Shown piece after piece: positions 6,557 through 15,464 of a stretch of 36,201 nt of DNA. The notes under the pieces are model-generated. The model was given only the letters and a program-made list of their open reading frames with translations. It made no database searches and had not been told where the DNA came from. The position numbers and the translations under genes are program-made. Numbering within the stretch: the stretch's first letter is position 1; each line of letters begins with the position of its first letter. The stretch is from Lachnospiraceae bacterium (GTDB taxonomy: Bacteria; Bacillota; Clostridia; Lachnospirales; Lachnospiraceae): contig JAFRXK010000076.1 in assembly GCA_017442865.1 (NCBI GenBank), positions 1 to 36,201 on the forward strand. The letters run 5' to 3'.

Positions 6557-8563
6557 ATGAAAAAAATAATTAACGAAAAGTATTTTCAACCAATTACATA
6601 TAGAAATGATATATATCGTAAATTTGAAAAGCAGTTCCGGCATTGTTTTTTGAATCCAATAAATATAAGCGATGATTTGTATGTTGAGCATACGACTAAG
6701 GAATATAAAAATTCATTCGATTTGTTTTTTAATGGAGCAGATAGTGATGTAAAGTTTTTTATTGGATTTACAGGGATAGGTAAGACTACTTTTACAAAAC
6801 ATTATTTGAAGTACAAAACTTTAGGTATTGTAATACCTGAAAAGGGTTCAGTTATTATTCCAAATAGTTGGGATGGCAAAAAAGTTTCAGATGATAATTA
6901 TGAAGCTGAGATTAATGAACAGATAAGCAATGTTATTGATAGTTTGACGGAAAAGTTATATAAACCTTATGAAGAATTGATTTTAGAAGAGTACAATGAA
7001 ATTTTACAATATTTCGTTGATACGAGAACGGATACTAAGTGCACGTTGACAATAGAAGAACTATTTAAAGCAAAAGAAATTGGATGTGAACCTAATCAAT
7101 TAAAATTGCAAAAAATGAAAGATAACCATCCTGTAGAAGTATCATCAACAATGTTAAAATATATTATTGACAAACATAATGATAAAAAAATTAATCGATT
7201 AATATTTGTTGTTGATGATTTGGAAACTTTATCACAATCGAAGGTTAGATATATTATTAAATCATATTTTAAATTATATGCATGTATGCATAATATTAAT
7301 TCGGAACCTATTGTTAATTTGTTGATTAACGTAAGACCACATTCATATAGATTTTTACAGCAAGATATTGATCATCAATATCTTGCTGCATATGGAAATT
7401 ATCTTCAATCGGATAATTACAGGTTGATAAAAAATGAAATACCGGATGTAAGAAAAATATTTAAACAAAGATTTGAAGATGCTATTAAAAAAACTGCATC
7501 TAAACCTGGAAATCCTCAGACATGGAGAGAAGCCAAAAAAGTTTTTTATGAAATAATAGATGATTTTGATGACGGTATAATAGATATGATTTCAGATTTA
7601 TGTCATAAAAACATAAGAGCAATTACAGATTGCTTCCAAATGATTTTATCTAATCGAGTTTGGTGTCAGGAATTTAGAGATTATACTGAACATCCAACCG
7701 TAGAAAGAGCAGAATATCACTTTGATATAGTGAATGTTATAAGAACTATTGCTTGTGGAGAAAATCCTGTATATATGGGAGAAAAAGAAATACAGTTCAA
7801 TCCAGGTAATTTATCAAATATACAATTTAGACCATCTTTTGATGATAGCAAAGTGTTTATTCCAAATTTGATAATTGACATAAAAAGCAAAGAATGTGAT
7901 ATATTGCCGCTAGTTGTTATTAGATATCTAAATGGTATATTTTCATCTGGAGATAGATCAAAACCACAAACGGAATTTATTACAAGAGAAGACTTGATAA
8001 ATAATTTACATTTGGTCTTTGCTGGAGAAGTTTCAGAGGAAAAAATCTCTTATATTATAGATTATCTATTTGAAAATAGGATTATAAGAAAAAGTATTAT
8101 TAGTAAAGATAGTGACAAATCAATTAACATCTTGGAAAAAGATGACTATTTGTATTTAACCTTTAAAGGGAGCAGATTGTTATCTATGCTTGAAAATGAT
8201 TCAGTTTTGCTTGAAATATATAGAGAAGATGTTAAAAGAGATTATTCAGATGATAAATATTATAAATCATCACTTGAATTGATATCTAATAATGAGCGGA
8301 AAATTCTTTTTGAAGATATTATTGAGTTAGCGAGGAGCATTTATTATAGTGAAGACTATTATCAAAGAAAAATTAAAGATAATGATGGAACTATATATTT
8401 TTATGATATTACATTTCCGATAACAAAGAGTGTTATTACTGGAATAAGGAAATCGTTAAATCGCTCACAAAATATAAATGATTCAGAAAAAAGTATGTTG
8501 TATAGCAAAATTAATGTTTTAGAAAGTGAAATTTTAATGAGATTAAAAGAATTACATATATAG
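6557..8563 (+). CDS. large P-loop ATPase with winged-helix C-terminus, uncharacterised
   Basis: A 668-residue protein; ATG 6557 is preferred over 6533 because AAAGG lies seven bases before it. A Walker A motif GFTGIGKTT (about residues 70-78) and Walker B LIFVVDDLE (about 215-223) are clear, followed by a strand-Arg segment NLLINVRPHSYR that looks like a sensor. Around residues 340-370, a helical lid contains KNIRAITDCFQMIL. From about 440 to 530 the pattern suggests a winged-helix domain (TREDLINNL, then EEKISYIIDYLFENRII). The overall plan resembles STAND/Orc1-Cdc6-like ATPases used by phage-defence genes, but I cannot name a family. It is very AT-rich compared with housekeeping genes here, which suggests transfer. 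Confidence 0.7.
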   Translation: MKKIINEKYFQPITYRNDIYRKFEKQFRHCFLNPINISDDLYVEHTTKEYKNSFDLFFNGADSDVKFFIGFTGIGKTTFTKHYLKYKTLGIVIPEKGSVIIPNSWDGKKVSDDNYEAEINEQISNVIDSLTEKLYKPYEELILEEYNEILQYFVDTRTDTKCTLTIEELFKAKEIGCEPNQLKLQKMKDNHPVEVSSTMLKYIIDKHNDKKINRLIFVVDDLETLSQSKVRYIIKSYFKLYACMHNINSEPIVNLLINVRPHSYRFLQQDIDHQYLAAYGNYLQSDNYRLIKNEIPDVRKIFKQRFEDAIKKTASKPGNPQTWREAKKVFYEIIDDFDDGIIDMISDLCHKNIRAITDCFQMILSNRVWCQEFRDYTEHPTVERAEYHFDIVNVIRTIACGENPVYMGEKEIQFNPGNLSNIQFRPSFDDSKVFIPNLIIDIKSKECDILPLVVIRYLNGIFSSGDRSKPQTEFITREDLINNLHLVFAGEVSEEKISYIIDYLFENRIIRKSIISKDSDKSINILEKDDYLYLTFKGSRLLSMLENDSVLLEIYREDVKRDYSDDKYYKSSLELISNNERKILFEDIIELARSIYYSEDYYQRKIKDNDGTIYFYDITFPITKSVITGIRKSLNRSQNINDSEKSMLYSKINVLESEILMRLKELHI

Positions 8564-8667
8564 AAATATTTATTGCTGACTTTATTGATTAGATAACTAA
8601 AATTTAAGAAAGGTTAGTTTTACTATTTACAGTGTAAAGTTAATTGTTTATTTAACACTTCATCAAA

Positions 8668-8680
8668 GTTATATTAGGTG
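8668..8680 (+). repeat. 13-bp direct repeat, right copy
   Basis: GTTATATTAGGTG, identical to 4885-4897. It overlaps the left arm of the hairpin at 8675-8704. Confidence 0.6.
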
Positions 8681-8704
8681 CGAAATGTTGACGTTTCGCA
8701 CCTA
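8675..8704 (+). terminator. hairpin after the ATPase gene
   Basis: TAGGTGCGAAA (8675-8685) pairs perfectly with TTTCGCACCTA (8694-8704). No T-run follows, so it may be a structural or recombination site rather than a terminator. Confidence 0.45.
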
Positions 8705-8953
8705 GGTATATTAAATAATCTTTAAAGAGGAATTTGTTATGATGTAAGCAAAATTTGGCACAAGAATGGATAATATTATAAAAAACCATACAACTAGCCC
8801 CAAAAAGGAAAGTCTGGATATTACTAAAATTATAAAGCTCGGTTAGTACTTGACCATAACAAAAAACCATGTTAGAATATTCATAACAAAGAGATGTTAG
8901 ACATATAATAATGCTGATCATACTCCGGCGACCTACGGGCCCGGGGTTTTTTT

Positions 8954-8991
8954 AGGCTCTAAACCTTACCATCATGTAAAGTTTAGAGCCT
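8954..8991. terminator. terminator-like hairpin
   Basis: AGGCTCTAAAC (8954-8964) pairs with GTTTAGAGCCT (8981-8991). It lies between the island and the end of the AEC transporter gene. Confidence 0.5.
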
Positions 8992-9033
8992 GTTTATGTA
9001 GTGCGTAATTATAAAAAATTCTTTTATATAAAT

Positions 9034-10182
9034 TTACAGCAGCCCCATCCCTCTCATAATCATTATTATCACAAACAATGTGAACATTGAAACCAGACTT
9101 GTCCAGACCACAAGCTGTCCGGCAAGCTCCGAGTCATTGCCCATCTCGCCTGCCATTATGGCGCTGGAGACTGCAATCGGCGAGCCAAAGAGCGCAATAA
9201 GTGAGGCGTAGTGTGCGCTGCCTAAATTAAGCAGACCGGTGTGTGTTGACAGCAGGACTGCAAGCGTAAGGGCTGTGGCGGGAACTATTACGGTTCTTAC
9301 CAAAGTGCCGTAAGCTATCTGCGGCAGCAGACCCTTTATTGCCTTAAAGCTGAACTGTCCGCCGAGCACGATAAGGGCGAGCGGCGAAGCGGTTTTTGAA
9401 ACGCTTGCCAAAGCAGAATATAAAAACGGCAGGCTGTTTTTAATTGAAAATAAATGTTCGCCGCCTGCGTCCGTTGGGATAAAGCCTCTTATGAAGAGCA
9501 CGGCGAGTCCAAGAAAAACACCAATAATCAAAGGGTTTTTGGCAATCTTAATTAATATGTCCTTTACTCTGATGCCACTGGAAGCTGCGGCGGCGCTTCG
9601 CGCCGCCGGGACATTTTTGTGAGTGTCGGCATATTCAGCGGCGCTTCGCGCCGCCACATTTGCAGATGGGGTATTTGCTTCGCAAAAACTATCACGAGCT
9701 GTATCAGTAGCATTTTCTTCATCCAAAAATACGGTCAGTGCTATGACCGCAAGTATATTAAACATCGGAATGGTGAAGGCTGAAAGCACTGCGGCGATTG
9801 CGAGGCTTCCAGCTCCGCCGAGGGCCTCCGACAGCGGGAAACCGATAAGCGCAAAGTTAGAGCGAAAGAAGCACTGCAGGATTACACCCTTCTGGCGGTT
9901 GTCCTTAATGGTGAGCCTTACACACACGAAGCCTATTGCAAAAAGCGTCAGTATGACTGCGAGGGCAAAAAATACGATGTTCCATTCTATGTCGCCGAGC
10001 GCATTTATCTCGTACAAATTGTAAAACAGGAGCGAAGGCAGCGCCACGCGGAACACAAATTTGTTTGCAATTGATAAAAAGTTGTCATTAAAAAAATGTA
10101 TCTGCTTAAGGAAGTAGCCCAAAAGCATCAAAAGTATTATCGGAAAGACTGCATTAACAGCGAAAGCGAAAATCGAAAGCAT
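9034..10182 (-). CDS. AEC family (auxin efflux carrier-like) transporter
   Basis: A 382-residue membrane protein with about ten hydrophobic helices. The N-terminus FPIILLMLLGYFLKQ and the Asn in a later helix FNLYEINALG are typical of AEC permeases (PF03547), which export small organic anions such as malate. The two five-helix halves are separated by an unusually long cytosolic linker (about residues 152-205) rich in Ala, Ser and Arg; the DNA there is made of three small hairpins. AGAGGA precedes the start. It follows the methyltransferase gene by 75 bases and may share its transcript. The substrate cannot be told from sequence. Confidence 0.85.
   Translation of the reverse strand: MLSIFAFAVNAVFPIILLMLLGYFLKQIHFFNDNFLSIANKFVFRVALPSLLFYNLYEINALGDIEWNIVFFALAVILTLFAIGFVCVRLTIKDNRQKGVILQCFFRSNFALIGFPLSEALGGAGSLAIAAVLSAFTIPMFNILAVIALTVFLDEENATDTARDSFCEANTPSANVAARSAAEYADTHKNVPAARSAAAASSGIRVKDILIKIAKNPLIIGVFLGLAVLFIRGFIPTDAGGEHLFSIKNSLPFLYSALASVSKTASPLALIVLGGQFSFKAIKGLLPQIAYGTLVRTVIVPATALTLAVLLSTHTGLLNLGSAHYASLIALFGSPIAVSSAIMAGEMGNDSELAGQLVVWTSLVSMFTLFVIIMIMRGMGLL
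9589..9686. repeat. three short GAA/TTC-loop hairpins inside the AEC gene
   Basis: GGCGGCGC-TTC-GCGCCGCC (9589-9607), GCGGCGC-TTC-GCGCCGC (9638-9654) and TTTGC-TTC-GCAAA (9674-9686). All keep the reading frame open. The first two share a 17-base core. Confidence 0.75.
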
Positions 10183-10257
10183 AATATTAGCGGGTTCCTC
10201 TCATAAAAGTCTTTTGGCGTGCGTCGAAGCAACACATCATTAGCGTGCGGTGCAAAA

Positions 10258-11400
10258 TTATTTTTTACTGTCTTCAATAAGCTTAAGAAGCGTCGGCTCG
10301 AGGTTGAATTCATCCACAAGCCTGTGAACCTCGGCAAGTGCCTTGTTTCTGACAGTTACAGGCAGAGTAGTACGCTTCGCGCGAATTAAAATATTTTTTG
10401 GCGTATGTTCAAAATCAATAAATTCTAAAAGCTGGGTCTTGTAGCCGCAGTATTCTAAAAGATTGGCTCTGATGGCGTCGGTAAACAGGGCGCTGGCGCG
10501 CTCTTTTATGATGCCATAGCGTGTTATGAGCGAAAGCTCGTCCGATTTTATCTGGGCGTTCAGCTCGTGCTGACAGCACGGAACCGAAAAAATCATGTCG
10601 GTATTCCATGTGATTGCGTTGTACAGCGCATAGTCGGTGGCGGTGTCGCAGGCGTGAAGTGTGATAACCATGTCAACAGGAAAATCACATTTGTAGCCGT
10701 TGATGTCGCCAAGCTCAAAGCTTAGTCCGTCGTAACCGTATTTTTTTGCGGCGGCGTTACATTTCTTAATAACGTCATCTTTCAGGTCGAGTCCGATCAT
10801 TTTAACACTGATATGTTTAATTTCGGTAAAATAATAGTAAAGCACGAACGTCAGGTAGGATTTGCCGCAGCCAAAATCTATGACCGTAAGCTCCTTATAA
10901 TCCTTCTGGGATATGTAGTCGTCAATGATTTCAACAAAGCGGTTTATCTGCCGGTACTTATCCTGCATCGAATTTCTAACCTGACCGGTGCCTGTGAAAA
11001 TGTTCATGTCAACGAGGGGAGGAATAATTGTTCCCTCTTCAAGAATGTAATTTTTCTTTCTGTTGTGCGCCGTGTCCTTTTCAGGCGCATTTTTGCTGCC
11101 GACTTTACTGAACATCGGCTTGCCCTTCTTTGTAAGTCTGATACTGTATTCGTTGTCAGAGGTCCACGCATTAAGCTGCTTAAAGCTGTCTGCCAAAAGC
11201 TTTTCACAAAAGTCTGCAAGCTCAGTGCCGCTTATGTTTTCGTGAAAGACCTGTTTTTCAGTGTATTTTTCAGCCTGATAGTAGCTGTCCTTAAATGCAA
11301 TCACTATCCTTTTATATGAAGAGCCTGCTGTAGGATTGCTGATAATCATTTTGTATGGATTTGCCTCCATAATAGTGCTGATATATTCTCTTAGTATCAT
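10258..11400 (-). CDS. class I SAM-dependent methyltransferase (Methyltransf_32 type)
   Basis: A 380-residue protein. Residues about 170-185 read TVIDFGCGKSYLTF, the glycine-rich SAM-binding loop, and MIGLDLKDDVI follows as the acidic ribose-binding strand. VITLHACDTATDYAL and SVPCCQHEL match the PF13679 methyltransferases, whose PCC[QR]HE motif resembles the METTL25/RNA-methylase group. The N-terminal 150 residues are a separate family-specific domain. AAAGGA precedes the ATG at 11400. The target, possibly RNA, is not known. The tandem repeats at 11431-11795 lie in its promoter region. Confidence 0.8.
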   Translation of the reverse strand: MILREYISTIMEANPYKMIISNPTAGSSYKRIVIAFKDSYYQAEKYTEKQVFHENISGTELADFCEKLLADSFKQLNAWTSDNEYSIRLTKKGKPMFSKVGSKNAPEKDTAHNRKKNYILEEGTIIPPLVDMNIFTGTGQVRNSMQDKYRQINRFVEIIDDYISQKDYKELTVIDFGCGKSYLTFVLYYYFTEIKHISVKMIGLDLKDDVIKKCNAAAKKYGYDGLSFELGDINGYKCDFPVDMVITLHACDTATDYALYNAITWNTDMIFSVPCCQHELNAQIKSDELSLITRYGIIKERASALFTDAIRANLLEYCGYKTQLLEFIDFEHTPKNILIRAKRTTLPVTVRNKALAEVHRLVDEFNLEPTLLKLIEDSKK

Positions 11401-12145
11401 GACGGTCCTTTCTTAATTTGTTTTGTAAAGTACATTGTTAATACACCTTAAGTATATATAAAATACACTTTACATAATGCTCGTTTTATAAAGCACATTA
11501 TTAATACACCTTAAGTATATATAAAATATACTTTACACAATACTTGTTTTTTAATGTAGTACATTAATAATACACCTAATGTATATTTAAGATATACTTT
11601 ACACAATGCTTGCTTTTTAAGTACATTATTAATACATCTAAGGCATATTTAAGATATACTTTGCATAATGCTTGTTTTTAAAGTACATTATTAATACACC
11701 TAAGGCATATTTAAGATATACTTTGTATAATGCTTGTTTTTTAAAGTACATTATTAATACACCTTAAGTATATATAAAATATACTCTGCACAATTAAAAT
11801 ATCTTCAGGATACATTAATAATGGCTCCAGATATCCTTCATAGCGGATTAACAGTTAATATAAGTATAATTACAATTGCTAAAATGCGCCTGTTATGCTA
11901 TACATTATTATGATACCACGTAGTGCGTAGCAATCCGCAGGTATCATTGGATCAAAATACATTTTGACCTAAACATCATTATTATAAGGATATCCGGGAA
12001 AGATGCTTTTGTCCCTTGGTATTATTATAATTATTCACCTGATATTTGCAAGCGGGTTATGAAAAATGCAGATATTTTACGGCAGCAGCTGTGCGGTATT
12101 AAACAGCAGTATTTTTTACGGGAATGAAAAGATGGAGGTGGTATT
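11401..12145. other. long gene-free stretch with tandem repeats
   Basis: The region between two divergent genes holds six ~62-bp repeats (11431-11795). It also holds an 8-bp inverted repeat ATGATACC/GGTATCAT around 11910-11947 and a GGAGG site for the glycosidase. No coding frame was seen. Confidence 0.7.
11431..11795. repeat. six imperfect ~62-bp tandem repeats
   Basis: Units begin with (T/C)ACATT near 11431, 11494, 11560, 11622, 11684 and 11747, giving periods of 63, 66, 62, 62 and 63. Each contains TTAATACACCT or a close variant, a TATAT...ATATACTTT partial dyad and AATGCTTG. Units 4 and 5 are the most alike. Confidence 0.85.
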
Positions 12146-13702
12146 ATGCCTGAATGGTTAAAGGATGCAATATTTTATGAAATATACCCTCAGAGCTTCA
12201 AGGATTCAAACTCTGACGGTATCGGGGATTTTGAGGGAATTATAAGTAAGCTTGATTACATAAGTAAGCTCGGCTGCAATGCAATCTGGATGAATCCGTG
12301 CTTTGAGTCGCCCTTCAGTGATGCGGGCTATGATGTGGCGGATTATTACAAGGCTGCGCCGAGGTACGGCACGAATGATGATTTGAAGAGGCTGTTTGAC
12401 GAGGCGCATAAGAGAGGCATACATGTGCTCTTGGATTTGGTGCCGGGGCACACATCTATAAAGCATCCATGGTTTAAGGAGTCGATGAAGCCTGAGAAAA
12501 ATGAATACAGCGACAGATACATATGGACTGACAGCATCTGGACAGGCTTTGAAGGAATCAATAATATTTCCGGCTCATTGCGCGGAATTTCGGACAGGGA
12601 CGGCTCCTGTGCGAGCAATTTCTTTTCAACCCAGCCGGCGCTTAATTATGGTTTTGCGGTAAGGGACAAGGACTGGATGCTTGCTCCTGATGCGCCGCCG
12701 TGCGTCGCAAATAAGGAAGAGATGAAGAATGTAATGCGCTTCTGGATGAACATGGGCTGTGACGGCTTCAGGGTTGATATGGCGCATGCGATGATTAAAA
12801 ATGACCCTGACGATAGCGCAACGATTGAATTCTGGAAGGAATTCAGAGCGTTTATGGACGAGGAGTTCCCGGACAAGGTGATGCTTTCAGAGTGGGGCGA
12901 GCCGGACAAGTCACTCGCCGGAGGCTTCCATATGGACTTTTTGCTGCATTTCGGACCGAGCCACTATCTTGACCTTTTCAGAGTGGAGGAACCGTTCTTC
13001 TCAAGGAGAGGAAAGGGCGATGCAGCGGCATTTGCGGCAAATTATATGCTCAATTACAACAAGACAAACGGCAGGGGACTTATGTGCATTCCTTCGGGAA
13101 ACCATGATATGTCCAGAATTGCGCACAGGCTTGACAATGAGGAGTTAAAGCTTGCATTTGCATTCCTGCTTACCATGCCTGGTGCGCCGTTTATTTATTA
13201 TGGCGATGAGATAGGCATGAAGTATCTGGAGGGCATTACATCAAAGGAGGGCGGCTTCCACCGCACCGGAGCGAGAACGCCTATGCAGTGGGACAAGAGC
13301 ACGAATGCGGGCTTTTCATGTGCGCCGTCAGAGCTTCTTTATATAATGCTTGACCCGGATAAGAACAGGCCGACGGTTGAAGCACAGATGAATGATACAA
13401 ATTCATTGTGGCACACGGTCAGGGAGCTTATCGAGGTCAGAAAGAATAATAAGGAGCTGTGCAATGAGGCATCGATTGAATTTTTATATGCGAAGACAAA
13501 TGAATATCCGCTTGTTTATTTAAGAGGCGACAGAAAATCGGGCGTGCTGGTTGCATTAAACCCGTCGGGAAAGGATGTTTCATGCGAGATTGATATCAGT
13601 GAGGGTGACGTTTTATTGTATAATATAGGCGGAAAGGCTGCATTAAAGCGTGGAAAACTGACTGTTCCGAAGGAAAGTGCAAGCATAATCAGGGTAAAAT
13701 GA
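12146..13702 (+). CDS. GH13 alpha-glucosidase/amylase family enzyme
   Basis: A 518-residue protein with no signal peptide, so a cytosolic alpha-glucan or oligosaccharide hydrolase. The N-terminus FYEIYPQSFKDSNSDGIGD is the classic oligo-1,6-glucosidase/trehalose-type opening with its Ca-binding Asp/Asn loop. The catalytic triad is visible: nucleophile Asp211 in GFRVDMAH, acid/base Glu249 in MLSEWGEP, and Asp321 in SGNHD. Region I reads DLVPGH, with Gly in place of the common Asn. A beta-sandwich C-domain follows from about residue 440. GGAGGTGG precedes ATG 12146. Exact linkage specificity cannot be told by eye. Confidence 0.88.
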   Translation: MPEWLKDAIFYEIYPQSFKDSNSDGIGDFEGIISKLDYISKLGCNAIWMNPCFESPFSDAGYDVADYYKAAPRYGTNDDLKRLFDEAHKRGIHVLLDLVPGHTSIKHPWFKESMKPEKNEYSDRYIWTDSIWTGFEGINNISGSLRGISDRDGSCASNFFSTQPALNYGFAVRDKDWMLAPDAPPCVANKEEMKNVMRFWMNMGCDGFRVDMAHAMIKNDPDDSATIEFWKEFRAFMDEEFPDKVMLSEWGEPDKSLAGGFHMDFLLHFGPSHYLDLFRVEEPFFSRRGKGDAAAFAANYMLNYNKTNGRGLMCIPSGNHDMSRIAHRLDNEELKLAFAFLLTMPGAPFIYYGDEIGMKYLEGITSKEGGFHRTGARTPMQWDKSTNAGFSCAPSELLYIMLDPDKNRPTVEAQMNDTNSLWHTVRELIEVRKNNKELCNEASIEFLYAKTNEYPLVYLRGDRKSGVLVALNPSGKDVSCEIDISEGDVLLYNIGGKAALKRGKLTVPKESASIIRVK

Positions 13703-13716
13703 TATTTTTAGCCTTG

Positions 13717-13742
13717 ATTTTTGACTAAAACATCAAAAATAC
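13717..13742 (+). terminator. weak terminator-like hairpin
   Basis: ATTTTTGA and TCAAAAAT pair around an 8-base loop just after the glycosidase gene. AT-rich, so weak. Confidence 0.4.
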
Positions 13743-13772
13743 TTTACGGAATTATAATCATTGTGTTATAAT
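13743..13772 (+). promoter_or_regulatory. promoter of the SCIFF operon
   Basis: TTTACG (13743-13748), 18 bases, TATAAT (13767-13772) with an extended TGT just before it. Confidence 0.7.
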
Positions 13773-13816
13773 AACGGGTAGTATTCTGTTTAAAATTTGA
13801 TTTATGGAGGAGCATT

Positions 13817-13966
13817 ATGAAAACAGTTAAGACATTAAATAAGAACACACTTACAAATACAGTTAAGAAGGGCGGATGCGGCGAGTGCCAGACATCATGC
13901 CAGTCAGCATGTAAGACATCATGTACAGTTGGAAACCAGACATGCGAGAACGCTAACAGAAAGTAA
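13817..13966 (+). CDS. scfA: SCIFF ranthipeptide precursor
   Basis: A 49-residue peptide behind GGAGGAG. It begins MKTVKTLNKNTLTNTVKKGG and then carries six Cys at 21, 24, 28, 32, 36 and 43, the six-cysteines-in-forty-five pattern of the SCIFF family found widely in Clostridia. The maturase next door installs thioether bonds from Cys sulphur to a non-alpha carbon of the acceptor residue. The N-terminal half is the recognition leader. The mature peptide's role is unsettled; quorum-related signalling has been proposed in Clostridium species. The three genes from here to SecDF run in one direction. Confidence 0.95.
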   Translation: MKTVKTLNKNTLTNTVKKGGCGECQTSCQSACKTSCTVGNQTCENANRK

Positions 13967-14090
13967 TTACAGGCGTATTTTAGGACACTCTGTCCAAAGG
14001 GCGGGGTGTCTTTAGTTCGTTATACAAAAAGCAGACCGCAAAGGGCGGTCCGGACAGTATACGGATTTATGTGACGAAAGGAGAACGCGT

Positions 14091-15446
14091 TTGATTCATC
14101 AGTATAAGAGCAATGGTTATAATATTGTGCTTGATGTATGCAGCGGTTCTGTTCATATAGTTGAGGATGTTACCTATGATGTGATTGCCATGTACGAGGA
14201 GTGTACGCCGCAGGTTATTCTGGACAGGCTTTCCGGTACATATGATAAGCAGGATATAGAGGATGCCTTGTCAGATGTTAAGGAGCTTATTGATGCCGGT
14301 ATGCTTTTTACGCAGGACAATTACAGGGATATAGTGATTGATTTTAAGAATCGTCAGACGGTTGTCAAGGCATTATGCCTTCATGTTGCCCATGACTGCA
14401 ATCTTGCATGTAAGTACTGCTTTGCCGAAGAGGGCGAGTATCATGGACGCAGGGCGATTATGAGCTATGAGGTTGGTAAGAAGGCACTTGATTTTCTTAT
14501 TGCAAATTCAGGCAGCAGGGTGAATCTTGAGGTGGATTTCTTCGGTGGAGAGCCGCTGATGAACTGGGATGTGGTAAAGCAGCTTGTGGCTTACGGACGT
14601 GAGCAGGAGAAGCTTCACAACAAGAGGTTCAGATTTACGCTTACAACCAACGGTATGCTTCTTAATGACGAGATTTTAGAATTCTGCAACAAAGAAATCA
14701 GCAATGTTGTACTCAGTCTCGATGGAAGAAAAGAGGTCAATGACCGTATGCGCCCTACGAGAAACGGCAAGGGCAGCTATGACATTATAGTACCGAAGTT
14801 TCAGAAGTTTGCTGCAGGCAGGGCGAATCAGTATTATATCAGAGGCACATTTACGAGGTACAATCTTGATTTTGCAAGCGATGTTATTCATTATGCGGAC
14901 CTTGGATTCGACCAGATATCCATTGAGCCGGTGGTAGCACCGCCTGAGGCGCCTTATTCCATCAGGGAAGAGGACATTCCTGTTATTTTAGAGGAATATG
15001 ACAGACTTGCTTTAGAGTATATAAAGCGCAAGAAGGAAGGAAGAGGCTTTAACTTCTTCCACTTCAACATAGATTTAGATGGCGGACCATGCGTATACAA
15101 GAGACTTTCCGGCTGTGGCTCGGGAACAGAGTATCTTGCGGTTACGCCTTGGGGAGATTTATATCCGTGCCATCAGTTTGTGGGTCAGGAAGGATTTGTC
15201 CTTGGAAATGTTGACGAGGGTATTACAAATACCACAGTCAGGGACGAGTTCAAGATGTGCAATGTCTATGCAAGAGAAAAGTGTAAGAATTGTTTCGCAC
15301 GTTTTTACTGTAGCGGTGGATGCTCTGCAAACTCATACAATTTCCATGGTAATATTACCGATACCTATGATATTGGATGTGCTATGCAGAAAAAGCGTAT
15401 AGAATGTGCGATTATGATAAAAGCCGCGTTAGCGGATGAAAGTTAA
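14091..15446 (+). CDS. scfB: SCIFF maturase, radical SAM/SPASM-type protein
   Basis: A 451-residue enzyme starting at TTG 14091, chosen for AAAGGAG at the right distance and the family N-terminus MIHQYK. Residues 1-80 form a PqqD-like peptide-recognition domain. CNLACKYC (Cys103, Cys107, Cys110) is the radical SAM 4Fe-4S motif, followed by FFGGEPLMN. The C-terminal part has the auxiliary-cluster cysteines (CGSGTEY, DLYPCHQ, CKNCFARFYCSGGC, then GCAM). It forms thioether crosslinks in the SCIFF peptide encoded 124 bases upstream. Two small hairpins lie in that gap (13982-14010 and 14034-14050) and may lower maturase expression relative to the peptide. Confidence 0.95.
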   Translation: MIHQYKSNGYNIVLDVCSGSVHIVEDVTYDVIAMYEECTPQVILDRLSGTYDKQDIEDALSDVKELIDAGMLFTQDNYRDIVIDFKNRQTVVKALCLHVAHDCNLACKYCFAEEGEYHGRRAIMSYEVGKKALDFLIANSGSRVNLEVDFFGGEPLMNWDVVKQLVAYGREQEKLHNKRFRFTLTTNGMLLNDEILEFCNKEISNVVLSLDGRKEVNDRMRPTRNGKGSYDIIVPKFQKFAAGRANQYYIRGTFTRYNLDFASDVIHYADLGFDQISIEPVVAPPEAPYSIREEDIPVILEEYDRLALEYIKRKKEGRGFNFFHFNIDLDGGPCVYKRLSGCGSGTEYLAVTPWGDLYPCHQFVGQEGFVLGNVDEGITNTTVRDEFKMCNVYAREKCKNCFARFYCSGGCSANSYNFHGNITDTYDIGCAMQKKRIECAIMIKAALADES

Positions 15447-15464
15447 GTAAAAGGAGAATGAAAA

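Larger units (their letters stand above)
8564..9033. other. gene-free right end of the island
   Basis: No gene with a credible start was found. It holds the right copy of the 13-bp repeat, a hairpin at 8675-8704, scattered non-coding AT-rich sequence, the GC-rich element CGGGCCCGGGG before a T-run (8937-8953) and a hairpin at 8954-8991. Confidence 0.6.

Noticed and set aside
8652..8921. 89-residue minus-strand open frame in the island's right end
   Set aside because: No ribosome binding site at a proper distance, Cys/His/Ile-rich composition typical of AT-rich noise, and no recognisable motif.
10813..11319. 168-residue plus-strand frame opposite the methyltransferase
   Set aside because: The minus-strand gene has clear SAM motifs and a start signal; this frame has neither.
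11431..11795. Possible CRISPR array in the 62-bp repeats
   Set aside because: Similarity extends through the complete unit, so there is no repeat-spacer structure.
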